DNA from: Pseudomonadota bacterium
GTDB taxonomy: Bacteria; Pseudomonadota; Gammaproteobacteria; Burkholderiales; Burkholderiaceae_C
Length of the DNA stretch: 64,000 nt
Assembly (NCBI GenBank): GCA_021805805.1
Contig: JAJZEB010000001.1
Coordinates: 1 to 64,000, forward strand
Reading direction: 5' to 3'
The translations under genes and the position numbers were made by a program. How positions within the stretch are numbered: position 1 is the stretch's first letter; each line of letters begins with the position of its first letter. Shown piece by piece: positions 1-8,793 of this stretch. The notes under the pieces are model-generated. The model was not told the origin of the DNA and did not search any database. It saw only the letters and a list, made by a program, of their open reading frames with translations.

Positions 1-969
1 CTGCGCCAGCAGATCGACCGGGCCCAGCTGCAGTCCGGCGCGGCCGCGATCGCTTTGCGCCAGGAACAGCATGTCGGCGATCATCGCGCTGAGTCGCTCG
101 AACTCCTCCAGGTTGGAGTACAGGACCTCACGGTACGCGGCGGCGTCGCGCGTCTGCGACAGCGCGACCTGGGTCTGCGTCGTCAGATTGGTGATCGGGG
201 TGCGCAGTTCGTGCGCGATGTCGGCACTGACCTCGCGCAGTCGCTCGAAACTGGCCTCGATACGATCGAGCATGGCGTTGAACGCCTCGACGAGTTCCTG
301 CAACTCGACCGGGACGCGCTGCGGATCCAGCCGGGTCGACAGCCGCTCGGCGCTGAGCGCGCGCATGCGCGCGCTGATCCGGCGCAGCGGGACGTGGCCC
401 TGGCGCACCGCGAGTCCCGCGACGAGCACGGTGATCAGGCTGGCCACGAACGTTCCGCCCCAGAGCGCGTTCTGCAGCGCGTTCAGGTACTGCAGATGGA
501 AGTCGACGTTCACGGCCAGCGCGACACTGCGCGTTGCGCTGCGGAAGACCGCGATCCGCCACGCGTGGCCGGATGCGGCCACGATGCGCAGCTCGTCCAG
601 CTGCAGGTCGGCGGCCGGCGCGACGTGCTGCAGCAGCCGCTCGAGCTGCGGCGTGGTGTTGCGCGCCAGCACGCTTCCGCCGGCGCCGCGCACCAGGTAG
701 GCGACAGTCCCGTTGCCGGCCATCGCCCGCTGCAGCCGTGCCGCCAGCGGCGGCACGGCACCCGGCCCGGAGCCCGGTTCCAGCGCGCCGTCGAGCGCGT
801 GCCAGGCAGCGCGCATCTGCTGCAGGTCCATGCGCGCGAAATGCAGCTCGATCGATCGCTCCACGCTCCACGCGAACAGCAGGAACAGCAGCGAGGTCGC
901 CAGCCCGACGAGCACCGTGACGCGCAGCGCCAGCGACTGCGGGCGCCGCCCGCCGGAGTCAGTCGCCAT
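1..969 (-). CDS. Heavy-metal sensor histidine kinase, CusS/CopS family (3' part cut by window edge)
   Basis: This is an inner-membrane sensor kinase that should sense periplasmic metal, probably copper, and phosphorylate the regulator encoded just upstream. The first 323 codons are present. They show a first membrane segment at about residues 13-35, a periplasmic region to about 165, a second membrane segment at about 172-190, a HAMP linker, and the HisKA phospho-acceptor motif [11 protein letters not shown] with His253. The ATPase domain lies outside the window. The ATG overlaps the regulator's stop by 11 bases, which indicates translational coupling. Metal specificity is inferred from family resemblance and from the Met-rich periplasmic proteins in the same operon, so silver or another metal is possible. 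Confidence 0.9.
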   Translation of the reverse strand, partial: MATDSGGRRPQSLALRVTVLVGLATSLLFLLFAWSVERSIELHFARMDLQQMRAAWHALDGALEPGSGPGAVPPLAARLQRAMAGNGTVAYLVRGAGGSVLARNTTPQLERLLQHVAPAADLQLDELRIVAASGHAWRIAVFRSATRSVALAVNVDFHLQYLNALQNALWGGTFVASLITVLVAGLAVRQGHVPLRRISARMRALSAERLSTRLDPQRVPVELQELVEAFNAMLDRIEASFERLREVSADIAHELRTPITNLTTQTQVALSQTRDAAAYREVLYSNLEEFERLSAMIADMLFLAQSDRGRAGLQLGPVDLLAQ

Positions 970-1642
970 CCCCGGCGTCCAGCGTGTAGCCCATGCCGCG
1001 CACGGTACGGATCAGCTTGGGCTCGAACGCATCGTCGACCTTGGCGCGCAGTCGACGGATCGCGACGTCGATCACGTTGGTGTCGCTGTCGAAATTCATG
1101 TCCCAGACCTGCGAGGCGATCAGCGAACGCGGCAGCACTTCGCCGTGGCGGCGGACCAGCAGTTCGAGCAGCGCGAACTCCTTGCGGCTCAGATGGATGC
1201 GCTGTCCGGCGCGCGACGCGCGTTGACGCGGCACATCGAGCGTCAGATCGGCAACCTGCAGGATCTCGGGCGACGCGACGGCGCGACCGCGGCGCAGCAG
1301 CGTGCGCACGCGCGCCAGCAATTCGGTGAACGCGAACGGCTTGGTCAGGTAATCGTCGGCGCCGAGCTCCAGGCCCTTGACCCGATCCCCCACGCTGCCG
1401 CGCGCGGTCAGGAACAGCACCGGAACCTCGTGCGCGTTGTCGCGCAGCGCCCGCACGATGCGCCAGCCGTCGAAGTCGGGCAACATCACGTCGAGCACGA
1501 TCAGATCGTAGTCGCCGGTCATCGCCAGGTGGTACCCATCCAGACCGTTGACGGCAAGATCGACATTGAAGCCGGCCTCGCTCAACCCCTGGCGCAGGTA
1601 GGCGCCGGTTTTCGGCTCGTCCTCGACGACCAGCAGTTTCAT
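959..1642 (-). CDS. Heavy-metal response regulator, CopR/CusR type (OmpR family)
   Basis: This is a 227-residue transcription factor of the OmpR/PhoB class that pairs with the overlapping sensor kinase. The receiver domain (residues 1-115) has the acidic pocket VVEDEP, the phospho-acceptor Asp51 in [12 protein letters not shown], and the conserved Lys in LTKPFAF. The C-terminal winged helix (about 130-222) ends with the family signature [11 protein letters not shown]. It closely resembles CusR/CopR regulators that bind ATGACA-N4-TGTCAT-like inverted repeats. Such a site occurs at 3457-3478, upstream of the first gene of this operon, so positive autoregulation is likely. Confidence 0.93.
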   Translation of the reverse strand: MKLLVVEDEPKTGAYLRQGLSEAGFNVDLAVNGLDGYHLAMTGDYDLIVLDVMLPDFDGWRIVRALRDNAHEVPVLFLTARGSVGDRVKGLELGADDYLTKPFAFTELLARVRTLLRRGRAVASPEILQVADLTLDVPRQRASRAGQRIHLSRKEFALLELLVRRHGEVLPRSLIASQVWDMNFDSDTNVIDVAIRRLRAKVDDAFEPKLIRTVRGMGYTLDAGDGD

Positions 1643-1679
1643 CGGCCCTCCTGCATCCTGCGTGCGCGACGCCGCGCCG

Positions 1680-2153
1680 TCACCTGCCCTGCGCGGTCGC
1701 CGGGGCCGACCGCTGCAGCGCCAGGATCAGGTCGGCCAGGCGTGCCGCCTGTGCCTGGCTGGCCAGGCCCGGCGGCATGCCGCCGACGCCCTGCGCGATG
1801 TCCGCGCTCAGCGCCGCACGCGCTCCGGGTCGACCCGCTGCGCGCTGCGCGATCAGTGCGAACAGCGGACCGTATCCGCCACGGTCGATGCCGTGGCACT
1901 CCAGGCACGGCAGCCCCTGGGCGTCGATGTAGTCGCGCAGCCGCGCAGCGCGTGGGTCGGACAGGCCGGCGTCGGCGCCCGCATCGGGAGTCGGCGTGCC
2001 GAGCCCCATCATGGCTCCCTGCATCATGCTGCCTTGCATCATGCCGGGGCCGAACGCGGCTGCCGAACCGATTCCGGCAACGACCAGGGCGCACGCGCAA
2101 AGCAGCGCCCGAAGCTGCCGTCTCGACGGCGTGCACGGTGATTTCGTCATCAT
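1680..2153 (-). CDS. Periplasmic Met-rich monohaem cytochrome c
   Basis: This encodes a secreted c-type cytochrome of about 157 residues. After a signal peptide (about residues 11-34, ending SAAAF) comes a Met-rich stretch with [16 protein letters not shown]. The single haem-binding motif CLECH follows at 83-87, and a likely distal ligand is Met126 in GGMPPGL. I chose the ATG at 2153 over an upstream one at 2201 because the longer form overlaps the preceding gene and puts an Arg-rich stretch before the signal peptide. The paired Met residues resemble copper(I)-binding segments. Its place between a Spy-like protein and CopRS suggests electron transfer or copper handling in the periplasm under metal stress; that role is inference. 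Confidence 0.8.
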   Translation of the reverse strand: MMTKSPCTPSRRQLRALLCACALVVAGIGSAAAFGPGMMQGSMMQGAMMGLGTPTPDAGADAGLSDPRAARLRDYIDAQGLPCLECHGIDRGGYGPLFALIAQRAAGRPGARAALSADIAQGVGGMPPGLASQAQAARLADLILALQRSAPATAQGR

Positions 2154-2194
2154 GATGTCGTGCTCCAGTCTACGGCGGCGGCGCGCCACCGGCA

Positions 2195-3016
2195 TCACCA
2201 ACCGCCGGCACCCGCCATGCGTCCCAGCTGCCGGCGCTGCGCGTCGCTCAGCACCGCCAGCATTCTCTTGCGTGCGTCCAGGCGATTGCGCAACATCGCA
2301 AGCCGGATGTCAGCCATGGCAGTGGCGACCTTCATCGTCGCGTCGACGTCGATCGACGTTCCATCCGTCGTGCGCCAAAGATCGAGCATATGCGTGTGCA
2401 TGCGCTCGATCAGCGTCCATTGCCGTTTGAACTGTGCCTGCATGATGGAGTCGATCTTGCGGCGCTGCGCAGCGCTGAGGTCGAGCGCGGCGAGCGATCC
2501 GAAGCGTTGCCAGCCGGGACCCGTCATCGAAGCGCCAGCGCCCCAGCCCGCGCCGCCCATCATCCAGGGTCCCATTGCGCCGTAGCCGCCCATCATCCAG
2601 GGCCCCATGCCACTGTAGCCGCCCATCATCGATGGCCCCATTGCGCCGTAGCCTCCGGCCATCCAGGAGCCCATGCCTGCGTGCCCATCCCAGCAGCCGT
2701 AGCCACCGTAGCCACCGTAGCCGCCGTGCACCGCGCCGTGCGCGCCGGGGCCGCCCGCCACCGGGCCGGACCAGCCTGGGGCGCCACGCGCAGCGCGCGC
2801 CCCAGGGCCGTATCCGCCTCCCATCATCGCGGGACCGTAGGCGCCGCCCATCATCCCCGGACCATACCCATACCCGCCCGGCACCTGCCCAGGGCTCGGC
2901 GTCACGCCCGGGGACGGCGCGCTGGCCGCGGCCGGCGTTTGCGCCCAAGCCACTGCACCCGCGCCGAACGCGATGGTCGCGGCCGCGACGGCCGCGCGAA
3001 GGATCTGTCTGTTCAT
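2195..3016 (-). CDS. Spy/CpxP-like periplasmic protein with Gly/Met/Tyr-rich repeats
   Basis: This is a 273-residue exported protein with a signal peptide (residues 1-26, ending AWAQ). Residues 45-165 are very rich in Gly, Met, Tyr and Trp. They include imperfect tandem repeats of a unit like GGYGAMGPWMM at about 120-153. The C-terminal 100 residues are helical and carry two LTxxQ-type motifs (LDLSAAQRRK near 178 and LSDAQRRQL near 256), the hallmark of the Spy/CpxP family of ATP-independent chaperones. Spy homologues are induced by copper and zinc, which fits the operon. The Met-rich repeats could bind copper(I). The combination of a long repeat domain with a Spy domain is unusual. Confidence 0.82.
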   Translation of the reverse strand: MNRQILRAAVAAATIAFGAGAVAWAQTPAAASAPSPGVTPSPGQVPGGYGYGPGMMGGAYGPAMMGGGYGPGARAARGAPGWSGPVAGGPGAHGAVHGGYGGYGGYGCWDGHAGMGSWMAGGYGAMGPSMMGGYSGMGPWMMGGYGAMGPWMMGGAGWGAGASMTGPGWQRFGSLAALDLSAAQRRKIDSIMQAQFKRQWTLIERMHTHMLDLWRTTDGTSIDVDATMKVATAMADIRLAMLRNRLDARKRMLAVLSDAQRRQLGRMAGAGGW

Positions 3017-3087
3017 GTCAACTCCCCTATCGAAAAGCGAACAAGCAACGCGGTGCGCAACCGATCAGCACCCGACCGCAAGGCCGG

Positions 3088-3333
3088 TCATTGCTCGATC
3101 TCGGCCCGCTTGCGCTGGTATTCCTCGGCGTCGATCTCTCCGCGCGCATAACGCTCATCCAGAATTTCCCGCGCCCGCGGCTTGCGCGTCAGGTTGTGCC
3201 GACGATCGTCGTGCACCTGCCTGAATGCACCGAAAACCAGGAACACGACGACGACGACGAGGAGGATCATGAAAATCATGCCGAAGCCGCCTCCCATGCC
3301 AAAACCGTAACCGTACCCAGGACCCCACATCAT
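3088..3333 (-). CDS. Small SHOCT-domain membrane protein
   Basis: This is an 81-residue protein, the first gene of the metal-response operon. A short Gly/Met/Tyr-rich start (MMWGPGYGYGFGMGGG) is followed by one hydrophobic segment (about residues 17-36). After a basic linker comes a C-terminal SHOCT motif, with AREILDERYARGEIDAEEYQ. I preferred the ATG at 3333 to one 60 bases upstream because family members of this type usually begin with the MMW/GYG-rich stretch. SHOCT proteins are often found in oligomeric membrane or copper-handling contexts, but their biochemical role is not established. Confidence 0.8.
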   Translation of the reverse strand: MMWGPGYGYGFGMGGGFGMIFMILLVVVVVFLVFGAFRQVHDDRRHNLTRKPRAREILDERYARGEIDAEEYQRKRAEIEQ

Positions 3334-3456
3334 TGCCGTTCTCCCGAAAACGTCTGGCCCGCGCCGCGTCATCGCTGCGCCCGGCTTGCGCACAGCGCCG
3401 ACTCAGCGCCCGTTGCCTGTACTCTAGGCTGGCCCCGCTTGCCGCCAAATGACCGC

Positions 3457-3478
3457 TGGATGACATCGATGTCATCCA
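3457..3478. promoter_or_regulatory. Perfect 22-bp palindrome, putative CusR/CopR box
   Basis: The sequence is a perfect inverted repeat with the core ATGACA-TCGA-TGTCAT, extended by TGG and CCA at the ends. The core matches the ATGACA-N4-TGTCAT arrangement known for CusR boxes. It lies about 124 bases upstream of the minus-strand metal operon that encodes a CusR-type regulator, and 150 bases upstream of hoxF on the plus strand. It most likely controls the minus-strand operon. Control of the hydrogenase genes is possible but unproven. Confidence 0.75.
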
Positions 3479-3627
3479 TACGCATGACCCCATGGGGAAC
3501 GATCGAGGCGATGTCGGCGAATTTGCGCGGCGTTAGGGAACCCCGTGCAAAACCCTGCGCTGGAGCAAGCTCAACCCTGGTCAGGCGCGGCCGACCCGCG
3601 GCACAATGGACTCGGCAGGAGCCCACG

Positions 3628-5499
3628 GTGCACAGCGACGGACCGAACCCCGAATCCCCGACCTCGGCCGAAGCGGCGAGCGACGCCGCGGCCGAGCGGC
3701 ACGGGTGCAACCCGATGCGGCTGCTGGACATGCTGCACGACGTTCAGGACCTGCTCGGCTGGTTGCCACCGGCCGCGCTCCGGCGCGTCGCCGAGCGCAT
3801 CGGCCAGCCATTCGCGCAGGTGCATGCCACCGCGACGTTCTACAGCCTGCTGCACACCACGCCGCCAGGGCGCTATCGCGTGCTGTTCTCGGACAACATC
3901 ACCGACCGCATGCTCGGCAGCGCGGAGCTGCTGCAGGCGCTGTGCCGCGCACTATGGGTCGAACCGGGCCACGTGTCCGAGGATGGACTGGTCAGCGTCG
4001 CCACCACATCGTGCACCGGCATGTGCGACCAGGGCCCGGCCGCACTGGTCAATGGCCGCGCACTGACGCGGTTGACCCCGCAGCGCGTCGCCAGGCTGGC
4101 GGAGCTGATTCGCCGGCGCGTGCCGCTGGACGCATGGCCCGCCCACTGGTTCGTCGTCGCCGACCACGTACGTCGGCGCGACTGGCTGCTCGAGCGCCGG
4201 CCCGAGCCCGGCGCGGCGCTGGCCGCGGCGCTGGCGCAAGGTGCCGACTCGGTGCTCGACGCCATCGACCGCGCCGGACTGCGCGGCCGCGGCGGCGCCG
4301 GCTTCCCGACTGCGCTGAAGTGGCGCGGCTGCCGCGATGCACCGGGGCGCGAACGCTTCGTCGTCTGCAATGCAGACGAAGGCGAGCCCGGAACGTTCAA
4401 GGACCGGGTTCTGCTGGCCAGCGAATTCGACCGCGTGATCGACGGCATGGCGATCGCCGCGCTGGTGGTCGGCGCGCGTCGCGGCGTGCTCTACCTGCGC
4501 GCCGAGTACCGGCACCTGCTCGATGGCCTGCACGCGCGGCTGGAGCAACGCCGCGCACGGCGGTTGCTCGGTGCCGACCTGATCGGCCCGGGAGTTGATT
4601 TCGACATCGAGATCCGCCTGGGCGCCGGCGCCTACGTCTGCGGCGAGGAATCGGCGCTGCTCGAATCGCTCGAAGGCCGCCCCGGGCGACCGCGGATCCG
4701 TCCGCCGTTGCCGGTCCACCACGGCTACCTCGGACAACCGACCGTGGTCGACAATGTCGAAACGCTGGCGCTGGCGGCACAGATCGTGCTCGACGGCGCC
4801 GACGCGTTCCGCACCCGCGGCACCGCGTCGTCGCCGGGGACCAAACTGCTGTCGATTTCCGGCGACGTGGAACTTCCCGGGGTCTACGAATATCCGTTCG
4901 GCGTCAGCGTGCGCGAACTGCTCGCCGACTGCGGCGCCAGACAGCCGCAGGCGGTGGTCGCTGCGGGAGCTGCCGGGCGCTGCCTGGCGGCCGACGCGTT
5001 CGACCGCCGCATCGCGTTCGACGACGTCGCCACCGGCGGCTCGATCATGGTCTTCGGCGCAGACCGCGACCTGTTCGAGCTGGCGCACAACGTGGCGCAT
5101 TTCTTCGCCGACGAAAGCTGCGGGCTGTGCACCCCGTGCCGGGTCGGCACCGCGGTCAACGCCCGTGTGCTCGACAAGCTGGCCGCACACCGCGGCAGCG
5201 CAGACGACCTCGACACCCTGCAGCAACTGCACGCGCTGATGCACGGCAGCTGCCACTGCGGCCTGGGCAACAGCGCCACGCTGCTGCTCGACGATCTGCG
5301 CCGCAGCTTTCCGCAGGTGTTCGGCCGCCGGCTCGGTGCAACGCACGCGCCGGCGTTCGACCTCGACGCCGCGCTGGCGCAGGCGCGACGCATGACCGGG
5401 CGCGACGACCCGGGCGCCCATCTCGGCGACCGCGCGCCGCAGGTGCGCGACGCCGATGCGTCGGCGGTACCCGAGAATTCGGCGCGACTGGAGCCGTGA
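3628..5499 (+). CDS. hoxF: NAD-reducing hydrogenase, diaphorase subunit HoxF
   Basis: HoxF is the flavoprotein of the cytoplasmic NAD-reducing [NiFe] hydrogenase and passes electrons from H2 to NAD+. The GTG start is supported by AGGAG seven bases upstream and gives 623 residues, close to the usual 600. Residues 20-150 are NuoE-like but keep only one Cys pair (SCTGMCDQG), as in other HoxF proteins. The NuoF-like part has the glycine-rich nucleotide/FMN loop GRGGAGFPTALKW (about 219), CNADEGEPGTFKDR (about 247), and the [4Fe-4S] ligands in ESCGLCTPCRVG (about 496) with GSCHCGLG (about 541). Its TGA overlaps the start of hoxU. Confidence 0.95.
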   Translation: MHSDGPNPESPTSAEAASDAAAERHGCNPMRLLDMLHDVQDLLGWLPPAALRRVAERIGQPFAQVHATATFYSLLHTTPPGRYRVLFSDNITDRMLGSAELLQALCRALWVEPGHVSEDGLVSVATTSCTGMCDQGPAALVNGRALTRLTPQRVARLAELIRRRVPLDAWPAHWFVVADHVRRRDWLLERRPEPGAALAAALAQGADSVLDAIDRAGLRGRGGAGFPTALKWRGCRDAPGRERFVVCNADEGEPGTFKDRVLLASEFDRVIDGMAIAALVVGARRGVLYLRAEYRHLLDGLHARLEQRRARRLLGADLIGPGVDFDIEIRLGAGAYVCGEESALLESLEGRPGRPRIRPPLPVHHGYLGQPTVVDNVETLALAAQIVLDGADAFRTRGTASSPGTKLLSISGDVELPGVYEYPFGVSVRELLADCGARQPQAVVAAGAAGRCLAADAFDRRIAFDDVATGGSIMVFGADRDLFELAHNVAHFFADESCGLCTPCRVGTAVNARVLDKLAAHRGSADDLDTLQQLHALMHGSCHCGLGNSATLLLDDLRRSFPQVFGRRLGATHAPAFDLDAALAQARRMTGRDDPGAHLGDRAPQVRDADASAVPENSARLEP

Positions 5500-6236
5500 T
5501 GCCCGAACACTTCCTGCTCGACTGCGAGCCGGTGCCGTTCACGCCGGGGCAAAGCGTGATGGCCGCGGCCCACGCGGCCGGACGCTACATCCCGCACCTG
5601 TGCTGGCTGCCCGAACTCACGCCGCACGGTGCGTGCAGACTGTGCACGGTGCGCATCGGCCCGCACCTGGCGGCCGCCTGCACGACTCCGGCTGCGGCCG
5701 GCATGATGGTCGAGAGCCAGACCGCCGAGCTGATCGCCCAGCGCCGCACGATGCTGCAGCTGCTGTTCGTCGAAGGCAACCACTTCTGCCCATCGTGCGA
5801 GCGCAGCGGCAGCTGCGCGCTGCAGGCCACCGCGTACGCGATGGGCATGCTGGAGCCGCACTTCGACCCGTTCTACCCGGAGCGGGCGGTCGACGCCTCG
5901 CACCCGGACATGCTGCTGGACTTCAACCGCTGCATCCTGTGCGCGCTGTGCGTGCGTGCCAGCCGCGAGCTCGACGGCAAGAACGTGTTCGCGCTCGCCG
6001 GGCGCGGGTTGGCCACGCGACTGGTGGTCGACAGCGCCAGCGGCCGGCTGGCCGATACGGCCTTCAGCGCCAGCGACCGCGCCGCGCAGGTCTGCCCGGT
6101 CGGCGCCCTCGTGCCCAAGCGAGTCGGCTTCGCGCGCCCGATCGGGCAGCGCGTCTACGACCTGCACCCGATCGACGAGGCGCGCAGCGGCGACGACGAC
6201 GTTGCCGGGCCGGGCGGCGAGGCTCTCGCGCGATGA
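5499..6236 (+). CDS. hoxU: NAD-reducing hydrogenase, diaphorase subunit HoxU
   Basis: This is a 245-residue iron-sulfur subunit that links the HoxF flavin to the HoxYH hydrogenase module. The N-terminal ferredoxin-like fold has [2Fe-2S] ligands in HLCWLPELTPHGACRLC and the later AACTTP. A His/Cys cluster motif follows in HFCPSCERSGSCALQ, then [4Fe-4S] ligands in FNRCILCALCVRAS and QVCPVGAL. It corresponds to the N-terminal part of NuoG. The ATG overlaps the hoxF stop (GTGATG) and the gene's own stop overlaps an upstream candidate start for hoxY, so the genes are tightly coupled. Confidence 0.95.
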   Translation: MPEHFLLDCEPVPFTPGQSVMAAAHAAGRYIPHLCWLPELTPHGACRLCTVRIGPHLAAACTTPAAAGMMVESQTAELIAQRRTMLQLLFVEGNHFCPSCERSGSCALQATAYAMGMLEPHFDPFYPERAVDASHPDMLLDFNRCILCALCVRASRELDGKNVFALAGRGLATRLVVDSASGRLADTAFSASDRAAQVCPVGALVPKRVGFARPIGQRVYDLHPIDEARSGDDDVAGPGGEALAR

Positions 6237-6265
6237 CCGGATGTCAACGGCATGAGGACTGTCGC

Positions 6266-6808
6266 ATGAACCGCAAGCTGCGCCTGGCCACCGTGTCGCT
6301 GGCCGGCTGCTTCGGCTGCCATATGTCGCTGCTCGACATCGACGAGCGGCTGCTGCCGCTGCTGGAGCGGGTCGATCTCGATCGCTGCCCGCTGACCGAC
6401 ATCAAGCACTGCGGACCCTGCGACATCGGACTGATCGAAGGTGGCGTGTGCAATGCCGAAAACGTCGAGGTGCTGCGCAGCTTGCGTGCACGCTGCGGCG
6501 TGCTGGTCGCGCTCGGCGCCTGCGCCGTCACCGGCGGTCTGCCGGCGCAGCGCAACCATCTGCCGCTGGCCGACGTGCTGCAGACCGTCTACCGCACCGG
6601 ACCGGGGCTCGATCCGGCCAGCGCGATTCCCGACGACCCCGAATTGCCGCTGCCGCTGGATCGCGTCTATCCGGTGCACGAAGTGGTCCACATCGACTAT
6701 GTGCTGCCCGGCTGCCCGCCACCGGCCGACGCGATCTGGGAGCTGCTCGACGCGCTGATCAAAGGGCGCGCGCCGCAGCTGCCGCGGCACCTGCTGCAGT
6801 ACGACTGA
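6266..6808 (+). CDS. hoxY: [NiFe] hydrogenase small subunit HoxY
   Basis: HoxY is the small subunit carrying the single proximal [4Fe-4S] cluster of the bidirectional/NAD-reducing hydrogenase. Cluster Cys residues are visible in LAGCFGCHMSLLD, GGVCNAENVE, LGACAVTGG and PGCPPPADAIW. The C-terminus ends LLQYD, like other HoxY proteins. The start at 6266 gives 180 residues and has a GAGGA-like site ahead. An alternative ATG at 6233, overlapping the hoxU stop, would give 191. No Tat signal or C-terminal anchor is present, which fits a soluble cytoplasmic enzyme. Confidence 0.95.
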   Translation: MNRKLRLATVSLAGCFGCHMSLLDIDERLLPLLERVDLDRCPLTDIKHCGPCDIGLIEGGVCNAENVEVLRSLRARCGVLVALGACAVTGGLPAQRNHLPLADVLQTVYRTGPGLDPASAIPDDPELPLPLDRVYPVHEVVHIDYVLPGCPPPADAIWELLDALIKGRAPQLPRHLLQYD

Positions 6809-6820
6809 CCCCTGCCCCCA

Positions 6821-8287
6821 ATGCCCGATCCGCTCGAAACCGCCTCCGCCCCGACCAACTCGCTGCGCCGGATCGCGATCGACCCGCTGACCCGCGTCGA
6901 AGGCCACGGCAAGGTCACGCTGCTGCTCGACGCCGACGGCCGTGTGCGGCAGGCGCGGCTGCATATTGTCGAGTTCCGCGGTTTCGAACGCTTCATCGAA
7001 GGCCGTCCGTACTGGGAGATCCCGGTCATGGTGCAGCGGCTGTGCGGCATCTGCCCGGTGTCGCACCATCTCGCGGCGAGCAAGGCGCTCGACGCCGTGG
7101 TCGGCGCCACGACCCTGACGCCCAGCGCCGGAAAGCTGCGACGGTTGATGCACTACGGCCAGATCCTGCAGTCGCATGCGCTGCATTTCTTCCACTTGTC
7201 GTCTCCGGACCTGCTGTTCGGCTTCGAGTCCGACGTGGATCGCCGCAACATCGTCGGCATCGCAGAGCGCTATCCGGACATCGCCCGCCAAGGAATCGCG
7301 CTGCGCAAGTTCGGCCAGGAAGTGATCCGGATGACCTCGGGCAAGCGGGTGCACGGCACCGGGTCGATCCCCGGCGGAGTCAACCGCAGCCTGGCCGGCA
7401 GCGACCGCCGCGCGCTGGCCGCCGACATCGACCAGGTCGTGGCCTGGAGCCGCGCCGCGGTGGACATCGTGCGCGCGCTGCACGAGTCCAACGCGGCGCT
7501 GTACGCGCGCTTCGGGCGGGTCGCGGCGGCAAGCATGAGCCTGGTCGCGGCCGACGGCAGCCTCGACCTGTACGACGGCGCGCTGCGCGGGCGCGACGCC
7601 GACGGGCAACTGCTGTTCGACCAGTTCGACCCGCGCCACTACGACCAGCTGATCACCGAGGCGGTCAAGCCGTGGAGCTACATGAAGTTTCCGCACTGGA
7701 GCGCACGCGGCGCCGACGATGGCTGGTACCGCGTCGGCCCGCTGGCCCGGGTGCAGAACTGCGACCGCATGCCGACACCGCTGGCCGAGGCCGCGCGCCA
7801 GGACCTGCTGGCCTTTGGCGGCGGCGCCCCGCTTCACGGCTCGCTGACCTACCACTGGGCGCGGATGATCGAGCTGCTCGGCGCCGCCGAGACCATCGCC
7901 ACGCTGCTCGCCGACGACGACCTGGAAGGGCGCGAGCTGGTCACCAGCGGGCCGCGCCAGCGCGAAGGCGTCGGCGTGATCGAAGCGCCGCGCGGCACCC
8001 TGATCCACCACTACCAGGTCGGCGACGACGATCTGGTCGGAATGGCCAACCTGATCGTCGCCACGACCCACAACAACGAGGTGATGAACCGCGCCGTGCG
8101 CGACGTGGCGCGCAGCTATTTCGACGGCCGCGCGATCACCGAGGGACTGCTGAACCAGATCGAGGTCGCGATCCGCGCCTACGACCCGTGCCTGTCGTGC
8201 GCCACCCATGCGCTGGGGCGCATGCCGCTGCAGGTCGTGGCGCTCGACGCCGACGGCGTCGAGGTCGCGCGACGGGTGCGCGATTGA
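6821..8287 (+). CDS. hoxH: [NiFe] hydrogenase large subunit HoxH
   Basis: HoxH holds the Ni-Fe(CN)2CO active site where H2 is split. The N-terminal ligand motif is RLCGICPVSHH and the C-terminal one is DPCLSCATH. A tail of about 24 residues follows that His, the part removed by the maturation protease encoded next. IDPLTRVEGHGK near the N-terminus is the usual family signature. The length of 488 residues is normal for the NAD-reducing group 3d enzyme. Twelve bases separate it from hoxY and its stop overlaps hoxW. Nickel insertion proteins (Hyp) are not in this window and must be elsewhere. Confidence 0.96.
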   Translation: MPDPLETASAPTNSLRRIAIDPLTRVEGHGKVTLLLDADGRVRQARLHIVEFRGFERFIEGRPYWEIPVMVQRLCGICPVSHHLAASKALDAVVGATTLTPSAGKLRRLMHYGQILQSHALHFFHLSSPDLLFGFESDVDRRNIVGIAERYPDIARQGIALRKFGQEVIRMTSGKRVHGTGSIPGGVNRSLAGSDRRALAADIDQVVAWSRAAVDIVRALHESNAALYARFGRVAAASMSLVAADGSLDLYDGALRGRDADGQLLFDQFDPRHYDQLITEAVKPWSYMKFPHWSARGADDGWYRVGPLARVQNCDRMPTPLAEAARQDLLAFGGGAPLHGSLTYHWARMIELLGAAETIATLLADDDLEGRELVTSGPRQREGVGVIEAPRGTLIHHYQVGDDDLVGMANLIVATTHNNEVMNRAVRDVARSYFDGRAITEGLLNQIEVAIRAYDPCLSCATHALGRMPLQVVALDADGVEVARRVRD

Positions 8288-8748
8288 GCCGCGCGATCCC
8301 GCCGACCCTGGTGCTGGCTTGGGGCAACCCGAGTCGCGGCGACGATGCGCTGGGGCCACTGTTCGCCGACGCGATCGCGGCACTGCAGCTGCCCGGAGTC
8401 GAGTGCCAGTGCGATTTCCAGCTGCAGATCGAGCACAGCCTGGACCTGCGCGGCCGGCAAAGGGTGCTGTTCGTCGATGCCGCGCGCGACGACGCGCTGC
8501 CGGATGGCGCACCGTTCCTGCTGCGCCCGCTGCAAGCGATGCGCGACGCCTCGTTCAGCAGCCACGCACTGAGCCCGGCAGCGCTGCTGCAGGTGTACGC
8601 CAGCACCGAGGCCGACGCGCCGCCGCCGGCCTGGCTGCTCGGCATCGGCGGCAGCGTCTGGGCGCTGGGCGCGCCGCTGTCGCGCGCCGCGCAGCGGCAT
8701 CTGCAGCAGGCGCTGGCCTGGGCCGGCGACTGGCTGCGCCAGCGCTGA
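8284..8748 (+). CDS. hoxW: Hydrogenase maturation protease HoxW
   Basis: This endopeptidase should remove the HoxH C-terminal tail after nickel insertion. The motifs of the HycI/HybD family are present: GNPSRGDDALG near the start (metal-probing acidic residue), FVDAARDD, and the His in SSHALSP. No ATG is available. The likely start is a TTG that overlaps the hoxH stop (TTGA), giving 154 residues, the usual family length. The start codon remains uncertain. Confidence 0.88.
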   Translation: MSRAIPPTLVLAWGNPSRGDDALGPLFADAIAALQLPGVECQCDFQLQIEHSLDLRGRQRVLFVDAARDDALPDGAPFLLRPLQAMRDASFSSHALSPAALLQVYASTEADAPPPAWLLGIGGSVWALGAPLSRAAQRHLQQALAWAGDWLRQR

Positions 8749-8793
8749 GCCGCGTCGCGACACCGGCGGCACCGCTGGCGTACGCTTCGTTCG

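Noticed and set aside
128-871. A 247-codon Arg/Ala-rich open frame on the minus strand
   Set aside because: It is a shifted frame of the sensor kinase. The kinase frame has HisKA and HAMP motifs and starts at 969.
3488-3497. CCCCATGGGG palindrome near the CusR-type box as a second operator
   Set aside because: Ten bases of simple G/C symmetry are expected by chance in DNA this GC-rich, and no known regulator site matches.
2575-3627. A 5' extension of hoxF in the same frame back to 2575
   Set aside because: The extension is Arg/Ser/Pro-rich and antisense to the Spy-like and SHOCT genes. The GTG at 3628 has a good ribosome site and gives the normal HoxF length.
3541-3627. Sigma-54 promoter for the hydrogenase genes
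   Set aside because: No GG-N10-GC element with reasonable flanks was found in the 85 bases before hoxF.
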